In this document: positions 8,014-17,185 of the stretch, piece after piece | Position numbering within the stretch: the stretch's first letter is position 1 | Layout of the letters: each line of letters opens with the position of its first letter | Source of the DNA: Scybalousia_A sp964542225 | GTDB lineage: Bacteria > Bacteroidota > Bacteroidia > Bacteroidales > P3 | DNA length: 64,000 bases | Reading direction: 5' to 3' | Assembly: GCA_964542225.1 (NCBI GenBank) | Contig: CAZITO010000002.1 | Coordinates: 1 to 64,000, forward strand | Notes under the pieces: generated by a model | Database searches by the model: none | Told to the model about the DNA's origin: nothing | The model's input: only the letters and a program-made list of their open reading frames with translations | Translations under genes and position numbers: made by a program

Positions 8014-11000
8014 ATGAGTACAAAGTTTTTCAATAATGGACTTGGCAATACGCTTTTCGATAAGTTGAAAGGTATTGCATCGGAGATGGCAACATTCGAC
8101 CGCTTCTTGGCGGTTGTAGGTTTCTTTCGTTCATCTGGTTATTTCAAGTTGCGTAAGGAGTTGGTCAATATATCCGAGATTAAAATCTTGGTAGGCATCA
8201 ACATCGACGATATTTTTCGCAAGCACAACAAGGCACTTTTGATGCTTGCCGATGAGGAGAAGGCAAAGGAAATCTACCACAATGGTTTCAAAGAGGACAT
8301 TGTAAATGCCCAATACTCTCCCGAGGTTGAAGAGGGTATCTTGCAGATGTGCGAAGACCTTGTTTCGGGACGCTTGCAAATGCGTATTCACGCCACGAAA
8401 AATCTACACGCCAAATTCTACTTATGCCTACCACAAAACCATAGCGAGCATAGCGATGGCTGGGTGATAATGGGTTCGTCCAATATCTCCGATTCGGGCT
8501 TAGGTATTAAGCAACCGCCACAGTACGAACTCAATGTGGCAATGAAAGACTATGACGATGTGAAGTATTGCTCCGATGAGTTTTGGGCTTTGTGGAACGA
8601 GGCAGTACCATTGACCTCCGAAGACATTGAAGAATACAAGAAGAAAACATATTTAGGTTATCAGCCTACTCCATACGAACTGTATATCAAGGTTCTTATT
8701 GACACATTTGGTGACCAAGTGGAAGATGATTTCTCCATTCAGTTGCCCGATGGTGTCAAGGATTTGAAATATCAGAAAGATGCCGTTATTCAAGGTTATC
8801 AAATGCTGATGCAGCATAATGGATTATTCCTTGCTGATGTTGTAGGTCTTGGAAAGACTATGATTGCAACTATGATTGCCAAACGATTCGTAGAGGCAAA
8901 CGGCAAGAACACCAACATCCTTGTTGTCTATCCTCCTGCATTGGAAGACAACTGGCGAAACACATTCAAGTTGTTCGGCATCTACAAAAAGGCTCAGTTT
9001 GTCACCAATGGCAGTCTATCCAAAGTTCTTGAGGGTAAGGACAACTACAAGGATAAAGAGGAGTTTGACCTGATTATTGTTGATGAAGCCCACGGATTCC
9101 GTAGCGACAGTTCAGGTAAATATGACGAATTGCAGAAGATATGCAAATCGCCTTGTATGAATACGGGCTTGTTGAGGAGTTCGCAGAAGAAAGTGATGCT
9201 ACTCTCAGCAACGCCTCTCAACAACTGCCCCGATGATTTGCAGAATCAATTGCTATTGTTCCAGAATAGCCAAAGCTGTACCATTGATGGTGTTCCTAAC
9301 CTCAAAGGTTTCTTCTCTGAACACATTTTGGATTATAAGCGATTGATGCGTGAGCGTGACCAGCGTGATGTTACTGCCGAGGTAGATAAAATCTATGAGC
9401 AAATTCGTAGTAAGGTTATCGACAAAGTAACAGTTCGTCGTACACGAAACAATATTCTCAACGATCCCGATTACAGGGCGGACATCAAATCGCAGGGCAT
9501 CATTTTCCCCAATATCCTTCCACCGAATGAATTGGAATATGTAATGGACTCCGATACGAGCAACCGTTTCTATGAAACATTGAAGCAATTGACCGATGGT
9601 AAAACAGACGAGAATCCTGAGGGTAAGGGATTGACTTATGCCCGTTATCGTGCCGTTGAGTTCTTAAAACCTGAATACCGCAGTAAGTATAAGAACGCAG
9701 TACACATCGGTCAGACATTGGCAGCCATCTATCGTGTACATATGGTTAAGCGTTTGGAGAGCAGTTTCTATGCTTTCAAGAAGTCGCTTCGCACATTGCT
9801 TCGTATCACGACCGATATGATTAAGATGTTCGATGAGGACAAAGTTATCATTGCTCCAGACCTAAAGGTAAAAGACCTGCAAGCAAAGAACATAGAACTT
9901 GACAAAATCATCGAGTATGCCATTACAAAAGGATATGCAGCCGAAGATATTCTCTGCTGATGCATTCAGTCCTGATTTCCTTGAAATGCTCCACCACGAC
10001 CGTGAGATATTGGAACAACTCAATGCAGATTGGGCAAAAGAGAATGACGATCCAAAGTTTGATAAGTTCCGTGAGAATCTTACCGATGTGTTCTTTGACA
10101 CTACCATCAATCCATCGGGCAAATTGGTGTTGTTCTCCGAGAGTGTGGATACTCTAAAATATTTGTACGATAGACTAACAAATGAAATAGGTCGTTCCGA
10201 TGTCTTGATGGTAACAGCCGCCAACCGTAACCGTTTGGGACAAACCATCAAAGAGAACTTCGATGCCAATTTTGAAAGCGACTCAATGAGGTACAACATC
10301 ATCATTACTTCTGATGTGTTGGCAGAAGGTGTGAACTTGCATCGTTCCAATGTGATTGTCAATTACGACTCCCCTTGGAACGCAACCCGATTGATGCAGC
10401 GTATCGGTCGTGTAAACCGTATCGGTTCGGTGGCTCCGAACATTTATAATTATATGTTCTACCCATCACAGCAGGGTGATAAGGAAATCCAACTATATAA
10501 GAACGCCCTTGTCAAGTTGCAAGGCTTCCATTCGGCATTTGGCGAAGATGCTCAAATCTACTCAAAAGAAGAGATTGTAAAAGAGTTCCAGATGTTCGAT
10601 AACGATGTAAAGGACAGTATCGACAAGAAGATTGCTCTATTGCGTGAGGTGCGTGAACTCTACAACAGCAATCGTGAACTATATCGCAAAATCAAGGCTC
10701 TGCCAATGAAGAGCCGAGTAATGCGAGATACGGGTATACATCGTGGAAAATCCGTAATCTTTGTTTCTTCAAATGTAAAGACCGAGTTCTATTTGGCTAC
10801 TCCAACAGGTGTAGAGGTCATTGACTTCCTCTAAGCAGTAAAATATCTCAAAGCAAAGCCACAAGAACAGCCTGTACCTTTCGAAAACGAGGAACAACAC
10901 TACAAACATGTAAATAGTGCATTGGCTCAATATACCAACGAGTATATAGAGGCGGCCGACACATCGTCCATAAACCGCACTGACCTTGACAAGACTTCGC

Positions 11001-11302
11001 TTGAAGCAAATAAGTTCTTGCGTACTATCAAACAGATAACCACCGATAGCGAACTGAAATCACAATGCGATGTATTGATGGGATACATCAATGAGGGTAT
11101 CTATGCCCAACTTCCTCGTTACTTGAAAGCCTTGTCACGAGAGTATAAGAACGACCGTGCTAAGATGAAGCAGGACGAGTATAGCCTACAAAACAAAATC
11201 TCGGAATTATTAGGAGAATATCAGACGATGAACAAGGAGCAACGTCACGATGCTCAAGATATTTCCAATCCACAAATCATTATTTCAGAATCCTTTAAGT
11301 AA
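8014..11302 (+). pseudogene. PLD-nuclease/SNF2-type helicase of an R-M-like system, broken by a frameshift and a stop
   Basis: The N-terminal part carries a phospholipase D-like nuclease signature (LHAKFYL followed by GSSNISDSG). It is followed by a superfamily 2 helicase with ADVVGLGKT, IIVDEAH and MQRIGRVNRIG. The first frame ends at 9960. The homologous continuation (FSADAFSPDFLEM...) is in another frame from about 9945, so one extra base or two missing bases are present. A second lesion is an in-frame TAA at 10832-10834; reading simply resumes after it (AVKYLKAKPQ...) to 11302. The ATG at 8014 is preferred to a TTG at 8002. The intact enzyme would be the translocating restriction component partnered with the methylase downstream. 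Sequencing error cannot be excluded for either lesion. Confidence 0.8.
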
Positions 11303-11310
11303 ACATTACT

Positions 11311-14300
11311 ATGGCAACCGTATATACACCCGATAGTTTGAGAAACCTGTTCCAATCATCATTTAACTTGGCACAGTGGTATAGTTTCTTGCAGCATTTC
11401 TTCAATGCAACAGAGTTAAAGAGTACTCCCGAAAGAATCATTGAAAACACATCAGATTATGGTTACTACTTAGGCAATATTGACACCACAGATAGTTACC
11501 GAATCGGTTTGTTCCATTACAATATCCGTCAAGGCTCTGTTGCTAACAAGCGTGTCGGGCTTCGCAATCTCGTAAAGTCATTCATCAACCCTACATGGGG
11601 AGAGTTTGATGCAGCATTGGTGGTGTTTGATAGTGACGACCATTGGCGTTTGTCATTCATTTGTGATATTAAGGGTGAGGCAACCTCACCTAAGCGATAC
11701 ACCTATGTTTTTGGAAGTGACGATTTGTTGTACCGAACACCTATTGAGCGTTTCAACTTTTTGAAGAAGAAAGGTGTATCGTTTGAGAACTTGAAAACTG
11801 CCTTCTCCGTAGAAGCTCTCTCTGATGAGTTCTTCTATAAGTACCGTGAGCAATATGCCGACTTTATCCAATATATTACAGGTAAGCGTTTCGTTAAGGC
11901 TGGCAGCAAGTGGGAAGAAAAGGTACTCGGAGAGCCTAACGCTGCATTAATGCAAGCATTTGACCACAACGAGAAGAAAATTCGCGACTATGTTAAGAAG
12001 ATGATGGGACGAATCACATTCCTGCACTTCTTGCAACGCAAAGGGTGGATGTGTGGAGACCTCAACTATATGCAGAATATGTTTGAGAACTCGGCATACA
12101 AGAACGATTATCTTGACTCTGTTCTTGAACCGTTGTTCTTCGGTATCTTGAATACTAAACCTGCGGAGCGTGAAGCGTTGTTTACTGAATACGCTTGGGA
12201 TAAATCTCTTCTTAATGAGTGGAAAGATATTCCATACCTGAATGGCGGATTGTTTGAGCGTGATGAGGAAGACGAACCCGAAAGCCGTTTCCCTGCCGAG
12301 TACTTCAAACGCCTATTCCAATTCTTCAGCGAATACAATTTTACCATTGATGAGAACGACCCTAATGATGCCGAAGTGGGTGTCGATCCCGAAATGTTGG
12401 GTAAAATCTTTGAGAACCTACTCGAAGACAACAAGGATAAAGGCGCATTCTACACTCCCAAAGAGATTGTACGCTATATGTGCCAGGAATCACTTATTGC
12501 CTACATCGAAACCAATACAAGTGTCGCAAAAGATAAGATTCGCCAGTTCGTTCTTTCTCCTGAAGAGGGTGTAGCCGACATTCCGGAGAACAAAAAGCCT
12601 AAACTTCTTACAGCACTTGAAGAGGTTAAAATTTGTGACCCGGCCATCGGCTCGGGAGCATTCCCTATGGGCTTACTCAATGAGTTGTTGCATTGTCGTG
12701 AGGTGTTGAGTGGTGAGCATTACGATCGTGCCGAGATTAAGAAGAGCATTATCCAAAATAATATTTATGGTGTGGATATTGAGAAAGGGGCTGTTGATAT
12801 TGCCCGTCTCCGCTTCTGGCTCTCTATCGTAGTTGATGAGGAAACACCATCGCCATTGCCTAACCTTGACTATAAGATTATGCAAGGCAATTCGCTTATT
12901 GAGAGTTTTATAGGTGTGGATTTGAGCAAACTCACTTACGAAAAGGAATACAAGAAAGATACGGGAGAAATTTCACTATTAGATGATGAGAAGAACCGTT
13001 TACAAAAGACCGTATCACATCTGTTATCTTCGTACTACTCTTGCAGCGACCACGACAGGAAAGTGAAGTTGCAACAGGAAATTTCCGACACTATCAACAA
13101 GCAGTTAGAGGCACAAGCATACGACCCAACTATTCTTGCCAAGCTCAAAGGCATCAACCTTGCCGAGAATAATAAATTCTTCCTCTGGCACACTTGGTTC
13201 AGTGATGTTTTTAACCGAGATGATAAAGAGGGCTTTGATATTGTGATTGGTAATCCACCATATGTATCGTCTAAATCTTTATCGAAAGATTGTAAAGTTA
13301 TTTTACAAACATATTTTAAATATGCTGATAAACAGTTTGATTTGTATTCATTATTTATAGAGTTGTCGTTAAAACTTCTAGCGTCTAATGGTGTAAATGC
13401 GTTAATTATACCAGATTCATTTATAGGTCGTTCAAATTTTGCATTACCCAGAATAGAACTAGTTAATTCTACAAAGATAACCAAATGGGTACACATTAAT
13501 AATGTCTTTGAATCAGCAGAAGTGTCAAGCCTTATATATCTAAGTATTAATCATAAATCATCACCATATTCATTTACATATGAAAAGGCAGAAACTGTGC
13601 ATGATTGGAATAATGGAAATAAGTTAGAGCAATTGGTTTATCAAGATATAATCAACAAGACAAATGATTACAAAATAATATGTAGTTCTCCTGAGATTAT
13701 CAGCATTGCAAATAAACTTTTATCTCTTGACAAGTTTGATAATTATTTCATAATGTGGAGAGGTGAAGAATTAGGCAAAAAATCAGATGCAATTTCATTA
13801 TTAAAAACTAACGAAAGGATGTTGCCGATACTTGCTGGGGATAATGTAAAAAGGTATGAACAACCTACAATCAATAAATGGATACATACTTATAATGTAA
13901 ACAAAGGTATTACAAATTACATAACCCCCAAAATATTAATTCGACAACTGGGTACAACTATCAATGCAACGATTGATAATAATGGTTGTATAACACTTCA
14001 ATCTGTATATTGCTTAATACCTATGAAAAGCCACTCGAGTGAAGACTTATTTGCGTATTTGGGATTGTTGAATTCTAAAATATATCGTTTCTTATACAAT
14101 TTTATGTCTGGAGATAAACAAACGTTTCAACGAATTATACTTGAAAATATAAAATCTCTGCCTATGCCAAATATTAGCGAACTTCTTAGTTCAAATATTG
14201 GATATATGGCAAAAACAATATTATATGATACCAATATTAACTCTAATATGCTTGAAAGAGAAATAGACCAAATTGTTTATAAACTTTACAAACTGACCGA

Positions 14301-14334
14301 TGCCGAAATAAAAATCATTGAACAAAGCATCTAA
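11311..14334 (+). CDS. Eco57I-type DNA adenine methyltransferase
   Basis: This 1007-residue protein has the S-adenosylmethionine-binding motif I as DPAIGSGAFPMG (about residue 441) and the catalytic NPPYV motif at about residue 648, within GFDIVIGNPPYVS. The C-terminal third should be the target-recognition region, and the N-terminal part may contribute nuclease or helicase-coupling functions as in type IIG-like enzymes. It starts 8 bp after the broken PLD-helicase gene and would be transcribed with it from the invertible promoter. Base composition drops sharply to AT-rich just after the NPPY codons (about 13260), suggesting the specificity domain was acquired separately. The frame is complete. 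Confidence 0.85.
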   Translation: MATVYTPDSLRNLFQSSFNLAQWYSFLQHFFNATELKSTPERIIENTSDYGYYLGNIDTTDSYRIGLFHYNIRQGSVANKRVGLRNLVKSFINPTWGEFDAALVVFDSDDHWRLSFICDIKGEATSPKRYTYVFGSDDLLYRTPIERFNFLKKKGVSFENLKTAFSVEALSDEFFYKYREQYADFIQYITGKRFVKAGSKWEEKVLGEPNAALMQAFDHNEKKIRDYVKKMMGRITFLHFLQRKGWMCGDLNYMQNMFENSAYKNDYLDSVLEPLFFGILNTKPAEREALFTEYAWDKSLLNEWKDIPYLNGGLFERDEEDEPESRFPAEYFKRLFQFFSEYNFTIDENDPNDAEVGVDPEMLGKIFENLLEDNKDKGAFYTPKEIVRYMCQESLIAYIETNTSVAKDKIRQFVLSPEEGVADIPENKKPKLLTALEEVKICDPAIGSGAFPMGLLNELLHCREVLSGEHYDRAEIKKSIIQNNIYGVDIEKGAVDIARLRFWLSIVVDEETPSPLPNLDYKIMQGNSLIESFIGVDLSKLTYEKEYKKDTGEISLLDDEKNRLQKTVSHLLSSYYSCSDHDRKVKLQQEISDTINKQLEAQAYDPTILAKLKGINLAENNKFFLWHTWFSDVFNRDDKEGFDIVIGNPPYVSSKSLSKDCKVILQTYFKYADKQFDLYSLFIELSLKLLASNGVNALIIPDSFIGRSNFALPRIELVNSTKITKWVHINNVFESAEVSSLIYLSINHKSSPYSFTYEKAETVHDWNNGNKLEQLVYQDIINKTNDYKIICSSPEIISIANKLLSLDKFDNYFIMWRGEELGKKSDAISLLKTNERMLPILAGDNVKRYEQPTINKWIHTYNVNKGITNYITPKILIRQLGTTINATIDNNGCITLQSVYCLIPMKSHSSEDLFAYLGLLNSKIYRFLYNFMSGDKQTFQRIILENIKSLPMPNISELLSSNIGYMAKTILYDTNINSNMLEREIDQIVYKLYKLTDAEIKIIEQSI

Positions 14335-14340
14335 ACACGA

Positions 14341-14370
14341 CAATAGCCTGCACCTCGCGGGCTATTATTG
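14341..14370 (+). terminator. Hairpin after the methylase gene
   Basis: AATAGCC (14342-14348) pairs with GGCTATT (14360-14366), with weakly T-rich sequence after it. It probably ends the methylase transcript, although the T run is poor. Confidence 0.5.
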
Positions 14371-14406
14371 TATTTAATCGTCATATAATAAACAAATTAT
14401 TATAAG

Positions 14407-14414
14407 TACTTTTG
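14407..14414 (+). promoter_or_regulatory. -7 promoter box TACTTTTG
   Basis: TACTTTTG matches TAnnTTTG exactly and lies 28 nt before the ATG at 14442. It indicates that the following gene has its own promoter, outside the control of the invertible segment. It also argues against an upstream TTG start at 14412, which would fall inside the box. Confidence 0.65.
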
Positions 14415-14441
14415 TGGTTGGATTATATAGAACTTATAGTT

Positions 14442-15452
14442 ATGGATAGAGGAGAAAAGCTTAAAGTCTTCTTTAAGATGAATGACCGATATTATGGATT
14501 ATTCAATATTATTCAGATGGGAGTAAATGGAGTAGTAGATTTAAAAATTACCAATTATTATAACAACTTGGCTATTGTAGCAGAGAATATCCAAGATGAA
14601 GAGAAAGGATATTTGACAGAAGAAGAGATGGAAAAATCAAGATTTATCCATCAGGCAGAAATGTCATATCACAAAGATGGCAGTTTTCTGCATAAATTAA
14701 AAGATAGAGGAAATATTGAATATTCAAATCCCTATGGAGAGGGAGAACGATGTACCTCAACTAGTTGTATAAATGATTTTCAGCCGATATTCAATATTGC
14801 AATTCGCAGAATGAGTATTTACAATAAATCTTCTGAGAGTCTAATCTTAAAATCGAGAGAATCAGCATATATCTGTGAAAATGATGAGTTGTTTGAGCTC
14901 GAAGGTACTTATTTTCTTGTTTGCTATATCCGAAATAAAAATTTTCCAGTGAATAGGTTTACTAATTCACAATCGTACTCTGATATTATTACGCCATTAA
15001 ATGATGAATTGGATTTATGTATTCTTATTCAAAGGCATAGCTACCCTAACCCTAAGCCATATTATTCGGAACATTTTAAGTGTATGATTACTCCATATCT
15101 TAACAACTCTATCAATTTCTGTAATAAGGAATCAGCAAAAGATGAAATGATGGATAAACTGAAAAATGCTGTTTTTGATCCAACATTTAATCAGTTTTTA
15201 CAGTCTATGACGGATGGAAACTTTATTAACTTAACCGAAAGCAAATTACAGTTAATTGATCAAGTCGATATTTTCTATACAGGGAAGGAAGGTAAATTAC
15301 CTGTAAGCAAACCAATTTTTATTAAATTGGCATTAAACTACTTAGGTGATAATTTGTCAGATTTTAACAAATTGCCACCTAATGTAAAACAAGGTCTAAT
15401 ACATAATGGAATAACGAACTTGAATTGGAAAAATTACGACATTCAGAAATAA
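14442..15452 (+). CDS. Uncharacterised protein in the defence island
   Basis: This 336-residue protein (from the ATG at 14442) has no motif I recognise. It is hydrophilic, with no signal peptide or membrane segment. Its central part has cysteines in TSTSCIND and YICENDE, and its middle and end are rich in Asn, Tyr and Lys. It is AT-rich like the specificity part of the neighbouring methylase. It lies between the methylase and the convergent Gabija genes and has its own promoter, so it may be independent defence cargo or a regulator. The name rests on context only. Confidence 0.6.
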   Translation: MDRGEKLKVFFKMNDRYYGLFNIIQMGVNGVVDLKITNYYNNLAIVAENIQDEEKGYLTEEEMEKSRFIHQAEMSYHKDGSFLHKLKDRGNIEYSNPYGEGERCTSTSCINDFQPIFNIAIRRMSIYNKSSESLILKSRESAYICENDELFELEGTYFLVCYIRNKNFPVNRFTNSQSYSDIITPLNDELDLCILIQRHSYPNPKPYYSEHFKCMITPYLNNSINFCNKESAKDEMMDKLKNAVFDPTFNQFLQSMTDGNFINLTESKLQLIDQVDIFYTGKEGKLPVSKPIFIKLALNYLGDNLSDFNKLPPNVKQGLIHNGITNLNWKNYDIQK

Positions 15453-15526
15453 ATAGCAAATAGCCTGCAACCAGTTATATGGTATTAGATAGCATTATTG
15501 CATATCTGCCTTAAAAATCTCAACTA

Positions 15527-17185
15527 TCATAATTTTTTAATATCTATGGGCAATCTTCTAAGAGTATTTTCCATTCGTTGAGAAATTGATGGTACGGCAA
15601 GAAATAATCTTTCTCTTGCTCTGCTCATAGCTACATAGTATACTCTGTCAGATTCGTTTTCTCTAAGATTAGGTTTAAGTAAAGTATTTAATGCTTTTTC
15701 TTCTGTAAAAACAACGAGTACATTGTCAAATTCGTCCCCCTTTGCTTTATGTACTGTCCTTTGAGCACTTGAATCTTCCAATAATCCAACACATTGAGAT
15801 AATTCTCTGTAAGTATGAGAACAATAAAAGTTGTAAATATTGGTGCCTCTTTTCATTTTAGTTACTTCCCTATGCTCGCATAGATAATCAAAGAAATCCT
15901 TTAATGTTCCATTGCAATATTTCTCATAATCATTTAGCGCATCTTTGAGAGAAGTGTATGCTTCAATATCCACGACTCCAACATTTTCAAGCATTTTGAA
16001 AGCAGCTCCAAACTGTTTGCTTCTTGCATGTTCAATAGCTTTAATCCATGTGGTCACAAACTCTTTTCTGTTTGAGTTGCTATCCGTTATATTATTAAGT
16101 ATTCTACTGTCTTGAACGTGACCATTCACACATTGTTTCAGAATGTTAGCCTCTATGTTTCGGTATGACAAAGCATGAACCTCATCTGTTGCTATTCTCT
16201 GTGCTTCTTCATAACAAGCTAGCAACTCGCCAACTAGCAACAATGGCTTCATTGTGTGTTCATTTCTTATAGGGCGTTGTTGAAATTCAGTCCTAATGAT
16301 ATTAAGTAAATCAATGATTTCATTACAGCTTCTTCTATTATCCCTGATGGTATAGTCCCGTAAACCGTCTAATTTAAACGACACGAATTGCTTCGGATCT
16401 GCTCCCAAGAATCCATAGATAGACTGTGCATAGTCACCAATGACTCCTACGATGGCTCCATTCTCGCCTAACTGTTTGATAATATTCGCTTGAATTGGAT
16501 TCGTATCCTGGAATTCATCAACGAAAACATAAGGGAATTGTATTGCCAAAGTTTTACCTATGAATGGATATTTCTGTATGAGCTTATAGCTGAAATAAAG
16601 GACATCGTCATAGTGCATATATCCTTTTGCCCATGCTAACTTTTTATAAACGATATATGCGTTTTCACTCAAAAAATAGCCTTTTTTACAATATCTTTTA
16701 GGTGGAATCGCGTAACATTTTAAGCTACCATCTTCTTGTAATTTCCACTTTGCAGCCCTAATTGCAGAGAAAGTTGCATCTTGCTCAGCATAAAATTGCT
16801 TAACGGTCTTCTTTATTTCTTCAAAAGTATTATAATCAGATAATATTCTATCATCTGCGCCTGTCAACAATTCTATCCTAAACCCTTCTTCTGCAGCTAT
16901 AAAATGTAGATAAGGTTTAACTATATAAGCATATAGGAAACTGTGGATTGTACAAGAAAGAACGCGGTTCCCATCCTCACACATTCTGCCCATCAATGTG
17001 TCTGCTCCTACATTAGTATAAGAAAGACAAGCAACTTTCCCCATTTTACCTAAACACTTTGAAGCCTTAAGCACATGGGACACATGTAAGGAAAGCCAGT
17101 GTGTTTTACCAGCTCCCGGACCTGCAGAAACCCTAAAGCGATGATTGATATCAATCTGTGAGTCGGAACTTATCTCAGTAGCCAT
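15527..17185 (-). CDS. gajB: Gabija system helicase GajB (UvrD/Rep-like)
   Basis: This 552-residue superfamily 1 helicase has Walker A GPGAGKTHWL near residue 22, YTNVGADTL, Walker B VFVDEFQDTNPIQ, GDYAQSIYGFLGAD, HKAKGDEFDNV and the C-terminal YVAMSRARERLFLAV. Its start overlaps the end of the OLD-family nuclease gene by 16 bp, the standard arrangement of the two-gene Gabija phage-defence system. GajB is a DNA-dependent ATPase that acts with the GajA nuclease in the cytoplasm. All helicase motifs are intact. The pairing and the short length for a UvrD protein make GajB much more likely than a repair helicase. Confidence 0.88.
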   Translation of the reverse strand: MATEISSDSQIDINHRFRVSAGPGAGKTHWLSLHVSHVLKASKCLGKMGKVACLSYTNVGADTLMGRMCEDGNRVLSCTIHSFLYAYIVKPYLHFIAAEEGFRIELLTGADDRILSDYNTFEEIKKTVKQFYAEQDATFSAIRAAKWKLQEDGSLKCYAIPPKRYCKKGYFLSENAYIVYKKLAWAKGYMHYDDVLYFSYKLIQKYPFIGKTLAIQFPYVFVDEFQDTNPIQANIIKQLGENGAIVGVIGDYAQSIYGFLGADPKQFVSFKLDGLRDYTIRDNRRSCNEIIDLLNIIRTEFQQRPIRNEHTMKPLLLVGELLACYEEAQRIATDEVHALSYRNIEANILKQCVNGHVQDSRILNNITDSNSNRKEFVTTWIKAIEHARSKQFGAAFKMLENVGVVDIEAYTSLKDALNDYEKYCNGTLKDFFDYLCEHREVTKMKRGTNIYNFYCSHTYRELSQCVGLLEDSSAQRTVHKAKGDEFDNVLVVFTEEKALNTLLKPNLRENESDRVYYVAMSRARERLFLAVPSISQRMENTLRRLPIDIKKL

